DNA from: Mytilus trossulus
Lineage: Eukaryota; Mollusca; Bivalvia; Mytilida; Mytilidae
Reading direction: 5' to 3'
Length of the DNA stretch: 64,000 bases
Assembly: GCF_036588685.1 (NCBI RefSeq)
Contig: NC_086376.1
Location: 25,209,930-25,273,929 of the forward strand
Shown here: one piece after another, positions 12,758-23,064 of the stretch
How the letters are laid out: each line of letters starts with the position of its first letter
Numbering within the stretch: the first letter of the stretch is position 1
The notes under the pieces: generated by a model
What the model saw: only the letters and a program-made list of their open reading frames with translations
What the model was told of the DNA's origin: nothing
Database searches by the model: none
Position numbers and translations under genes: made by a program

Positions 12758-13574
12758 ATTTGACAAAATTGACTCTTGTCATGACTAAAATGAATTTTGT
12801 CTACAAAAATGAATTTTGTCATCACAAAATTGAAGTTGTCATAAAACAAGTCTGTATCACATAGTTTTGTAAGACAAAAATGATTTTGTTATGACAGAAT
12901 TGAATTTTGTACAAAGCCACAAGAGTTCCATTCGGCGCCCCGTAGTCATGGCGTTGTCAGATTGCTATCCGCCTTTCTCAAAAGAGATCTACAAATCATG
13001 AATTGGTTAAAACTTACACAACGTTTCATCAAAATTGCAAAGATTAATTTTGGAAGTAGTATTACATTTTCAAAATAAAATTGAAAATGGGGAATGTGTC
13101 TTTGTTTATCATAATCTATGTAAACTATTAGAAAGGGGTATTTTGAATCAGGTTTCTTTAAGGAAATATTATCTATATAACAAGTTAATATATTGTTCCT
13201 CATATTTTTCTCTTTAGCTTACCAGTCTTGTACATTTTTATTAAAATAGTTATATGTTGTTTAACTACTGATTTATATTTGTTTAAATAATACTAGTATG
13301 TCTGGTAGTATGAGGGATTATTATTAATTTGATTTCAACTTATTTAAAGCATAACCTAAATTGTTAGTTTTTTATTACTTACAATTTCACTGATATATTT
13401 TTGAATTGCAATTTTAAGTGATTGCTATTACTGAGTTTATATATCTTCTGTATGCTATTCAAATTCTTAGAAACAGGGGTGAGATCTAAAAAATTCTAGT
13501 TAAACTTAAATTTTGTGACGGGTCCATGTCAGCTAGGAGCCTCACCAATAATTATTTCATATTTTGTCTAATTA

Positions 13575-13780
13575 GATATAGGAAGATGTGGTGTGAGTGC
13601 CAATGAGACAATTCTCCATCAAATAAAAATTTTAAAAAGTAACTTCCATTATAGGTCAATGTTCGGCCTTCAACACGGAGCCTTGGCTCACACCGAACAA
13701 CATGCTATAAAGGGTACCAAAATTACTAGTGTAAAACCATTCATACGGGAAAACCAACGGTCTAATTGTTTGGATTGATG
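13575..13780 (+). repeat. Dispersed repeat family C, copy
   Basis: Family marked by AAGATGTGGT..GAGTGCCAATGAGACAA, a GGCCTTCAACAC..GAGC word and a CA.ACCGAACA or CATAC.GCATAGTCAG segment. Other copies: 1396-1460, 16865-17160, 37845-38130, 44228-44545. Confidence 0.75.
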
Positions 13781-16309
13781 TTTTAAGTTTATGTGAATAG
13801 TTAATCTTTTTATAGGTTTTTAACCAATTTAATTACATATAGTATAGACAAAATGAAGGATGTACGATGCCCTATGAAATTGTGAAATGTTTGTCTTTTG
13901 GGTGATGTTTTCTTTTTGGCGTATACCCAACGTCTCCCTTATATATAAAAAGTGTACAAAACAACATTAATATTTAAATTTATAAAAAAAAGGAAACATT
14001 AAATGTAGTTATCAATCCAGCGCTGTCGTAGGAAAGATCGTTCACTAATTTATAGAGTTGATATATAATTCCTTATACAATTAGACTTTACATACATATA
14101 TTCATTATTTATATTGTGTAAGACTTTGCGGATTTGAAATTGATTTTTTTTTCTCTCGATTAAATTACTGTATCATATAAAAGTTATTATCAAAACTGTG
14201 TGTACTATTGTAACGTTTTGAAATTATAACCATGTGTTTATGATTTGAGTTCAAGCACCGAGTAGTTTAATCGAATGGAATATATTTATACCACGTCAAT
14301 GGGAAAGATAATTTGATCATTTAATTGCTACAAATATGTTTCTATTATCCTTCTGTAGCTGAGGTCGAGATGATATTCTCAAATATCAGAATAGTTTAAT
14401 ACCCATTGGCTGCCTAATATACTTCTTAGCTTGTGTCAATATCAAATTCCAATTGTCTCATGTCGGCCGTTCAGTACACACGTTAACTGATTTTTTGTCA
14501 CTTGTCAGATTTCCTATTATAGAAAATTTCGAAAGAACTGCTCTCTTAAATTTCTTATTTTGCATATAATTAATTGTATTTTGTAAGACGATATGTTTTA
14601 TATTTACTTGATACTTATTTTCAATTAGTATCGAAATTAAATCATTTTGTATAACCATGTTATTTCTGCCTTTGCGTGCGTTTTATTTTTCTTTTTTTCT
14701 TTCTGATCCGTATTTATTTTAATTCCAAGATAATTGCTCTGATCAAATAAATTTGTTTACCAATTCGCATGTGAATTGCGTGTCCAACCATTTTCTGCAG
14801 AGATATTCTCTTGTTGTAAAGTCGGATCTGATTTGTGTTTTAATCAACACGCTTTAAGCAAATTAATGCCAGGTTTTATTAATGACATGGCTAAAGATGG
14901 TCCAACGTGATGCCCATTAAAGTGACAGAAAGTGCCAGACAGGCTAGTTACAGTCCACCGATGAAACATCAAAGATTTTCGGAGTTTCATCGGGTCGGGA
15001 GAATAATGATCTAGAATAATGGAAAAGAAAATAATGATCCAGAAATATAATGTTATCATATACTGAAAACATCGAAGAGAAAAAAATAATTGGAAAAAAT
15101 AATATTGATTAAGGATATAACTCTAACAAAGAATACAGTCATTTTTTGTCTGCATTAAAATGATTAAAAAAGTGAATAATGTAAAAGATTTTGACGAAGT
15201 CTGTCATGCTTTTCATTATACAAGCAGTAGAATGTTCAATTCTGTATCAGGCTGCATTATACGCAGACTCGGTCGAATTATGTCGTCAGTGACGTAAACT
15301 TTATGCGACTTCTACGAAATCGGTATATATAGAAAACACAATTACAACCATTGCCGATAACTTATGCAGATAAAATATTTGATTGCTTATTTATAATGGT
15401 TACTTAATAAAAAATAATATGCTTTGGTGAGTTTTTGACAAATATTTTTAGCTCGTCATCATTCTTTTCTCTGTCGTTTTAGAGGACAAATGTGTAGCAC
15501 GATCATTAATCATCAAAGAACAAAGAACAAATATGACAGTAAAAAGCACTGCGTGTATCACATTAAACGGTTCTTCCCAGCTTTTATAAGTAGTCTTGCT
15601 CTTCACAATGATGTTTAGCATGTTGAATGGATAGTAAAAAAAATACATAAATCTGCTTTAATACTCGGCGTAGGTTTGATGAGTTTCTTAGACCCTTTGG
15701 TCACCCAAATGCTCGTTTTAATATTCAGCTACTTGTGTCAAATGTGTTTACTCTTTTTCATATAGCAGGAGTTTGAATCACTTATTTTAACAACTGGATC
15801 GATACCCCCGAGTATATCATTAGCAAAGTAAACATGCATGTGCCTTAAAACGCAGTTAATTGTTATTCCAATTCTTTCATAAAATTTCGAAATTATTTTA
15901 TATTACGGAACGTATCTCTCATGCATTGCTCTAATTCCTTGTTCTGGTTTGGATTTTAATTTTAAATTAGTATGGGTCCTGGCAACACCGGAGAGACATA
16001 AAATGTCGAAATGCGCATCTGCTGCCATAAAATTGTACTGTTAAAGTTAACAAGTTCATCTTGAACAAGCTTTCACTCGTTTCCGTGGTACAAATAGATA
16101 TACTGAATATGTGCTGAAGCAAAAAAGTGAAATACTTAGAGCATATTATTCCGAATGAAGTATACAGCATGGCCTTAAAAATACATAAGCTGACAGTTGT
16201 TCTTGACCCTTGAAGACGATAACAAATTCGCTGTTGTTTTTTTTTGGAAAATGGCAATCGTTATCGACGATTTTATGATTCTTATTCCAATGATTATAAA
16301 GCAAAATGA
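13781..16309. other. No gene recognised
   Basis: AT-rich. The longest open segments (about 60-95 codons near 14844 and 15967) show no recognisable domain, and the latter runs through low-complexity sequence. Confidence 0.45.
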
Positions 16310-16520
16310 TAAGTCTGGAATATGGTTGTTGTTATCTAATAGTTCGATTCTATGTATGTTGCATAGTCGTTTATTTTTTGTAGCATTTAATTGTTCTGTT
16401 GTTTCGTTGTTTTTCTCTTATAGTTGATGTGTTTACCTCAATTTTAGTTTGTAACCCGAATCTTTTTCTTACTCGATTTTTCACTTTTAAACAGCGGTAT
16501 ACTACTTTGTCTTTATTCAA
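16310..16520 (+). repeat. Dispersed repeat family D, copy
   Basis: gttgatgtgtttacctcaat, gtttgtaacccgaatctttt and taaacagcggtatactactt match the 11490 copy. Confidence 0.65.
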
Positions 16521-16864
16521 TACTTAGCTTGCCTTTGGTTGTGTCACTATTTTTAGACGTATTATGGACTTGCAAAAAATAAAGTTTTAGACAAAATACT
16601 GAAACAGGTTGCAACAACCAAATAGCTGATACTCTTAGTACACACTCATTTTTTTAGCAGTTTGAAAATGAAATTGCAGCTGTTAAAGTATCTTAAATCA
16701 AAACTGAGGAAGGGACTGTTTGGCAAGAATATGTCTTCTGCGAGTATTCGTCACTTCGAACGCACTAATGGATAAAGTCTTATTTTCAATTACACAATGA
16801 TTGCTTCACTACATCCTCTTATTACCAAACAAGAAGTATCCTATCTTTTTTAAAAGCTGTTAAT

Positions 16865-17160
16865 AGATATAGAAGATGTGATATGAGTGCCACTGAGACA
16901 ACTCTCCGTCCAAGTCACAATTTGTAAAAGAAATCCATTATCGGTCAAAGTGTGGCCTTCAACACGGAGCCCATTCACACCGAACAGCCAGCTACAAAGG
17001 ATCCAAAAATAACCAGTGTAAAACTATTCAAACAGGGAAATAAGTGGTCTAATCAATATAAAAAAAGAGAAAGGAGAAACACTTGTGAACCACATCAACA
17101 AACGACAGAATATTAAGAGAGATGACAAGGGTAAGAAACCACCACTGAACCCTTTGCAAG
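16865..17160 (+). repeat. Dispersed repeat family C, copy
   Basis: Contains gaagatgtgatatgagtgcc, gtgtggccttcaacacggag and aacaaacgacagaat near its end. Lies between non-coding sequence and the 3' end of the LINE. Confidence 0.75.
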
Positions 17161-17390
17161 TTGATCTTTATATTTTGAAAGATGGCATATGTTTCTTTAA
17201 GAAAATGTTAAAACATTTCCTATCCTAATATTACCAAATAATTAACTTTTTAAAAAAATGGTAGGATAAAGTAGAAATGACATAAATGACAAAATTCTTG
17301 AACTTAAGCTCAAAGATAAATGGGTTTTTTTTAAACATAAAATAAGATTCGTTCGTTCACGAATATAAACTAGTACATATTAGCTTAAGC

Positions 17391-20300
17391 TTAATCCTCT
17401 TCGTGCGCATTTGCACATGAGGCCACCACCAAAGCCCTCCACTGTTGCCTGTCTTGTGCCTTTCTTTCTGCTTCTCCTCATGTCATTCCTACGATTCTCA
17501 GTTCACTCTCTATTGTGCGTCGCCATGTCTCTTTAGGTCTCCCTCTCTTTCTTTTCCCCTCTGCTGGTGTCCAACGAAGAGCTATCCTTGTGATGTCATG
17601 TTTGTCTTTTCTTAGAACATGGCCAATCCATTTCCATCGCCTTTCTTTAATTTCTGCTCTGATGTCTCTTTGAAAAGTTAGGTTGTAGAGGTCTTTATTA
17701 CTGATGGTTTTTGGCCAAAAGATCTTGCAAATTTTACGAAGACATGTATTATGGAATGATGATAGTTTGTTGAAGTCAGATTTGATAACCCTCCATAACT
17801 CTGCACCATATAGCAAAACTGATTTCACATTGCTATTATAGATTTTGATTTTTGTGGACCTGGATATTGATGTTGCTTTCCATACTGTTCGTAGTCTGCA
17901 GAAAGAAGTTCTGGCTTTGTTGATCCTTGCCATAATATCTTTGCTAGTTCCATTGTCCTGACTATTGGTGCCAAGATAGGTAAAATTTTCAACTTCATCT
18001 ATTTAATTTCCTTTTAGTGTTATTGGTTGTTCTATATTTTTTTCATTTAGGCTTATTATCTTTGTCTTTTGTGTGTTGATCTTTAAACCTACAGATAGAA
18101 CAGTCGCATGTAGTCTTGATGTTTTGTTCTGCATGTTTGTTCTATTTGTTGATTAAAGGCATATGTCGTCTGCAAAATCTAGGTCTTCTAAGATTGTGTT
18201 CATCGACCATCTTATTCCAGTTGTTCTATTTCCAAGTGTTCTTCTCATGCACCAGTCGATGACAATGAGGAAAAGAAGGGGAGAGATGATGCATCCTTGT
18301 CTTACTCCAGATTGTACATTGAACCAGGTGGATTGGGCTCCATTGTGAAGGACACAGCATATGTAGTTGTTGTAAAATAATTTAATCATGTTAGTTATTT
18401 TATCGGGTATTCCGTATGTTCTCAATATTTCCCACATGCTATCTCTGTCCAAGCTATCGAAAGCCTTTTCAAAGTCCACAAAATTTATAATGATGTTGTG
18501 TTGCCATTCCATGATGTTTCTGAGTGTGAATATGTGGTCACTGCACCCTTTATTGGCTCTAAAACCTGCTTGTTCTTTCCGCAGTATGTCATCTAAAGCA
18601 TCTATTATTCGCTTGGCAATAACTCGAAGGAACACTTTTGCAGGTACAGATAATAAAGATATACCTCTCCAGTTGTTGCAATTCTTCATATCACCCTTTT
18701 TTGCAAGCTTAACCAGTAATCCTTCTTCCCAGTCTTCAGGTATAACTTCTTCCTCCCATATTCTACTAAATATTGTATGTAGTATTGATGCTGTTGTGTC
18801 TACATCTGCCTTAAGGAGTTCTGCACTGATATTGTCTACTCCAGCTGATTTACCATTTTTGAGCTTGCATAGTGCTTTATTTCACCAAGTTCATTTTTTT
18901 CTTCTGATATGTCTATTTCCATTTTCGCTTCGGTGTTATCAAATTGAGCTGGTATGTCTGGTGGTTCTCTGTTCAAAACTTCCCGAAAGTGCTCTGCCCA
19001 TCTCTTAAGTTTTTGTGCCTCAGATGTTAAAACCTCTCCATTTTTGCTTAAAACTGGTGTGTCATTGTTGTTACTTTTCCCACATAGCTGTTTGGTGATC
19101 TTATAAACAGTGCGTAGTTCTCCGTGTTTGCACGCCTCTTCTGCTTCATTGGCCAATCCTTCAATATATTGCAGTTTGTCTTCTTTTGCTTTTTTCTTAA
19201 CTTCTTTATTAAGCTCAGAGTATTCTATTTGTAGCTTTTCTTTCAACCTTTCTGATCTTGCCTGATTGCACTTACTGTTTGTAGATCTTCTCTTTTCTAT
19301 AACATTCCAGGTTGAATCTGAAATCCACCTTTTCCTTGTCCTGTCTCTAAGTCCTAGTACATTAGCAGCTGTATCACTAAACATAGTTTTTACTTTGTTC
19401 CAATGTTCATTTAGATCAGGACTAATGTTGGTGTTATTTTCACTGATATTTTGTAGTGTTTGGTATTGGTTTCTTATGCTGATGTTAAATTTTTGTCTTA
19501 TCTGATTGTCTTTAAGGCGGTGGATGTTATATGCTTTTCTGTTATTTTGTGGTCTGACTACCTTTCTCAGTTTAAGTTTTATCTTTCCAAGTAGAATGTG
19601 ATGGTCACTTCCACAATCTGCTCCCCTTTTGACACAGACATCCATCAGAGACTTTCTCCATCTTCCATTTACAATTATGTGGTCTATCTGGTTTTGGTCT
19701 CTGCCATTTGGTGAGTTCCAGGTAAGTTTTTGTATGTCCTTGTGTGGAAATAAGGATCCTCCAATAACTAAAGCATTTAAGCCACATAAATCTACTAAGA
19801 GTCCACCATTTTTATTGCAGTCTCCACAACCATGTCTGCCCATTATTCTTTCTTAACATGAGTTGTCTGCTCCAATCTTAGCGTTGAGATCACCAATTAC
19901 AAGACATAAATCATGTGCTGGAACTTTACTGACAAGCGATTGTAATTTGTCATAAAACTTATTCTTGTCCTCAATACTAGCTTCGTTGGTAGGTGCATAG
20001 CATTGAATCACTGTTAGTTTTGAAAATTTTGAGTAGAATCTTGCCATAATTAGCCTTTCATCAACTGGTTGCCATTCTAAAAGAGCTCTTTTTGCTTCTT
20101 TACTCAAAACTAAAGCAACTCCTTCATAGTGTTTGTTGTCTGTTCGGCCTGAGTACAGTATGGTCTCACCTGTGTCAGTTGTAATCGATCCGTTGTTTAA
20201 CCATCTACATTCACTAACACCAAGTATACTGATGTTATACCTTCTCATCTCGTTGACAACTTGTGCTGTTCTTCCGGTCTCATACATGGTCCGCACATTC

Positions 20301-20399
20301 CATGCCCCTATGCTGAGAACAATTTTTGGCGTTAGGAGTCCACACTTCTTGCCCCTAGCTGCATTTCTGCTTCCACTAGACACATTCATTGGGTCATCT
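17391..20399 (-). pseudogene. LINE endonuclease-reverse transcriptase, broken
   Basis: Copies the element by target-primed reverse transcription when intact. Reading on the minus strand: endonuclease about 20389-19550 (IGAWNVRTMYETGRTAQVV, SECRW, GDLNAKIGA, NQIDHI, GSDHH); linker about 19500-18880; reverse transcriptase about 18870-18100 (NWRGISLLSV, GFRANKGCSDHIF, VDFEKAFDS, GVRQGCIISPLLF, and FADD in place of the usual YxDD box); C-terminal region 17933-17391 (RWKWIGHVLRKDKHD). Breaks: TAA at 19853-19855, a frameshift near 18870-18880, TAA at 18153-18155, TAA at 18003-18005, TGA at 17478-17480. The natural end is probably the TAA at 17391-17393. Not functional as it stands. Confidence 0.88.
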
Positions 20400-20441
20400 G
20401 TATGAATATAGTTATCAAAGGTACCAGGATTATAATTTAGT

Positions 20442-20485
20442 ACGCCAGACGCGCGTTTCGTCTATATAAGACTCATCAGTGACGC
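20442..20485 (-). ncRNA. Type I hammerhead ribozyme, copy 1
   Basis: Minus-strand RNA: stem I strand GCGUCA, core CUGAUGA, stem II GUCU-UAUAU-AGAC, core GAA, stem III AC-GCGC-GU, cleavage-site C, stem I strand UGGCGU. Stem I forms six pairs (two G-U), stem II four, stem III two. The very short, self-complementary stem III (ACGCGCGU) is typical of hammerheads that act as dimers. All invariant core bases are present. Confidence 0.88.
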
Positions 20486-20797
20486 TCATATCAAAATATT
20501 TATAAAGCCAAACAAGTAAAAAGTTGAAGAGCATTGAGGATCCAAAATTCCAAAAAATTGTGCCAAATACGGCTAAGGTAATCTATGCCTGGAATAAGAA
20601 AATCCTTAGTTTTTCGAAAAATTCAAAGTTTAGTAAACAGCAAATTTATAAAAATGACCACATTATTTGATATTCATGTCAACACCGAAGTGTTGACTAC
20701 TGGGCTGGTGATACCCTCGAGGACGAAACGTCCACCAGCAGTGGCATCGACCCAGTGGTGTAAAAAGTTATCAAAGGTACTAGGATTATAATTTAGT

Positions 20798-20841
20798 ACG
20801 CCAGACGCGCGTTTCGTCTATATAAGACTCATCAGTGACGC
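20798..20841 (-). ncRNA. Type I hammerhead ribozyme, copy 2
   Basis: Identical core and stems to the copy 356 bp away. Two ribozymes in tandem would let a transcript release one full-length unit that could circularise. Confidence 0.88.
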
Positions 20842-21857
20842 TCATATCAAAATATTTATAAAGCCAAACAAGTAAAAAGTTGAAGAGCATTGAGGATCCA
20901 AAATTCCAAAAAAGTATGAAGTATGTCCTCGTTCACGCAATTCAGTGTTTCTTTTGGTGTGGTTTCCGTAATCAGCTTTTTTTTTACTCTGCCTGGTGAT
21001 TAGCCATGCGAGAAACCTACTGCCTGCAGGATGGAGTTTTGCTGTCTGGGTTTTCTTTCCCATAGACGATTGCCTACCATGGCTGACGGGTTCCATCTTC
21101 CCGGCTTTTTTTTCTTGGTCTGCTCCCATAGCCTTTGATCTTCCCAGATCTAACCACAAGGCAGTGGTACTATTTACCCATAGTTGGGACAAGGTTGATG
21201 AGTGCAAGGGCGTTTCCACACGCCGATGGGCCTACACACTGCATCTTTAGGGCCCTTGTTGTTCCGAGATCCTCTACAATAATGCCTATGATGCACGATC
21301 CTAGTTACCATGTGCTGTCGCGAGGAGGAATTGTAGAAGTCTTGAATAGTGTAGAGGCTATGTACTGGCAGGAAAGACTTACGCACTCGGCTTTCTTTTC
21401 ACCTACAGAGCAGGCTAGCCAACGGTGATAAGGAGCCTATGGCTCTAACCACACTAGACGCTTACACAATCCTGTGGTACAAACCACCAGCACACATATA
21501 ATGGCCCTTTAAATATGACTGAATGGGTTATATTTCATGAATAAATTAGGATGCTGCAGTGACCAGAAGAGTCTTGAAGCTATGGCCAATGCAAGCAATC
21601 TAAGACACTTTGTGTGTACCACGGAAAGATGTGATCATACAACGACCTCCAAAAGAAAATTCAAAATAAAGCACCCGACAATAAAGATAATGATCACACA
21701 AATCAAAGGAGTAGGTCCGGTAAGGACCGATTTTGGCCTCAAATTTCAAGTTAATCTGACGAAAGATTTTGACCACTTTTAAAACACTTAAGTGTCTATT
21801 TCATTTGATTCAATTAGTTTATGTGAAAGATTTTAACTGATCAGGCAATAAAAAAAG

Positions 21858-22080
21858 ATGCGATTCAAGTTCAAATATGAAAAATTTACCAAATATGCCG
21901 AAAAATGTCACTTTTCGGATGGTTTTATCAAAAATGAAGGTGGCCGCATCCATGTTCATCCTCAACCTTTATATAGGTTATGTATTATCATCAAATACAA
22001 CTTACTTTTCAATATTATGGATGAACACGAATGCGGCCACTTTCGTTTTACACGGAAACCGTCTAAAATTTAACTAAAAT
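21858..22080. repeat. Short inverted-repeat segment
   Basis: aatgaaggtggccgcatcca (21938) and its diverged reverse complement aatgcggccactttcgtttt (22029) enclose about 80 bp. No target duplication identified. Confidence 0.5.
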
Positions 22081-22116
22081 GCTAGAATTGTGAAGATTTT
22101 AGTAATTTAGCATGAC

Positions 22117-22926
22117 TTAAGGTCAAGTGACAGTAAATGGGCTATATCACAGATTTCAGTAAAATTTGACATATAACTCTGGCTCGATGAACTTCAACTG
22201 AAAATCGGAAACTTAATGCATTTCTCTCATTTATTATTTAGAATATTACTGATTGAATTCTTACAAAATGGGGAACATTTGTATAGAAAGCACATAAAAT
22301 CGGCGGAAACCCTTTTAAAATTTGTCTTAAAATCGCCAAATCTCTAATTCTGCTCCATAAATTTTTCTTAAAAAACTATATGATGTTGATACATAAATTT
22401 CCGTTATAATGATGCAAAATAAAGACAGGGTTACCGACTACGTTTTTACGGTATACATCATTCAAAGTTGCGTTCTTTGTGAAAAAAATCAACAAAACGT
22501 CGAAATAATCGTAATGTCATCGCGTTGCAGGCCGTAAAACGTTAATTTTTGACGTTTTTCACTACCAACAAGATAACAAATTAATTATTAGACAAAAAAC
22601 GAAGTCGGTGACCCTATGATTATTTTATATCATTAAAACAGAAATTTATGTGTTAACAATATATAGTTTTTTAAGAAAAATCAATGGAGTAGAATTAGAG
22701 ATTTGGCGATTCTAAGACAAATTTTAGAAGGTTTTTCGACGATTTTATGTGCTTTCTGTACAAATATTCACCCATATTAAAAGAAATCAATTTGCATTTT
22801 TTCAGATAATAAAAGAGATAAATGTATTATTTTTTCGATTTTCAGTTGTAGTTCAACGAGCCTAGGTTGTATGCAAATTTTTAGCGAAATCTGCGACATA
22901 GCCCATTTACTGTTCCTTGACCTTAA
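22117..22926. mobile_element. Foldback DNA element with TTAA target duplications
   Basis: 802-bp interior (22121-22922) flanked by TTAA. Ends read GGTCAAGTGACAGTAAATGG and its near reverse complement. The inverted arms extend about 350 bp each at roughly three-quarters identity and cover most of the element. TTAA duplications are typical of piggyBac and Kolobok; the termini do not settle which. No ORF. Confidence 0.75.
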
Positions 22927-22967
22927 TGGTGCTATTACCCAATATATGTGCATTGTATTGTCAAATA

Positions 22968-23060
22968 GTTATCGAAGGTACCAGGATTATAATTTAGTAC
23001 GCCAGACGAGCGTTTCGTCTACATAAGACTCATCAGTGACGCTCATATCGAAAACAGCCC
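22968..23060 (-). repeat. Retrozyme fragment with intact hammerhead (22999-23042)
   Basis: Contains the start of the 356-bp unit (ttatcgaaggtaccagg) and a full hammerhead core on the minus strand. Stem II is GUCU-UAUGU-AGAC and the stem III loop is GCUC. The rest of the unit is absent; a repeat of another family (E) follows and is interrupted by the Ty3/gypsy LTR at 23065. Confidence 0.78.
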
Positions 23061-23064
23061 ATAT

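Larger units (their letters stand above)
12058..12944. mobile_element. 887-bp foldback DNA element with 5-bp target duplication
   Basis: Ends are 36-bp inverted repeats starting TACGGGGCGCCGAATGG (32 of 36 match), flanked by GTCAT at 12053-12057 and 12945-12949. The interior is built of a roughly 20-bp word (GACAAAATTGACTTTTGTGA and its reverse complement) in both orientations, plus a perfect 15-bp hairpin (12310-12324 with 12341-12355). A retrozyme fragment lies at 12702-12757. No transposase, so non-autonomous. The host sequence at the target is the 3' end of a reverse-transcriptase element. Superfamily unassigned. Confidence 0.8.
11918..12965 (+). repeat. RT-element trailer, split by the foldback insertion
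   Basis: 11918-12057 parallels 36960-37130 (tgtgcc...ggatca...ggcacctaaggatca...ctatgt). The match resumes at 12950 (ggcgttgtcag). The gap is exactly the 12058-12944 element plus one GTCAT copy. Confidence 0.55.
20407..20913 (-). mobile_element. Dimeric hammerhead retrozyme with 7-bp target duplication
   Basis: 507-bp insertion holding 1.4 copies of a 356-bp unit (repeat starts at 20411 and 20767). It is flanked by GTATGAA at 20400-20406 and 20914-20920. Each unit carries a complete hammerhead ribozyme on the minus strand. The plus-strand right end is CCAAAAAA. This matches metazoan retrozymes: non-autonomous retroelements that spread through small circular RNAs made by self-cleavage of tandem transcripts and are known in mussels. 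No protein is encoded. Confidence 0.82.
17391..21480 (-). mobile_element. Decayed non-LTR (LINE) retrotransposon, interrupted by a retrozyme
   Basis: Minus-strand element with apurinic endonuclease and reverse transcriptase regions (17391-20400). A 5' part (20914-21480) is separated by a 507-bp insertion flanked by GTATGAA repeats. Removing the insertion restores a continuous LINE sequence. The 5' end near 21480 and the assignment of 20921-21480 to the element are inferences. The endonuclease and the C-terminal GKRKRGRP...WRR segment resemble RTE-like elements common in invertebrates; the exact clade is uncertain. Confidence 0.75.

Noticed and set aside
14844-15059. 71-codon minus-strand frame with a non-random look
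   Set aside because: No family recognised. It is flanked by AT-rich low-complexity sequence and could be an old repeat.
18388-19008. 206-codon plus-strand open frame
   Set aside because: Antisense shadow of the minus-strand LINE reverse transcriptase and linker.
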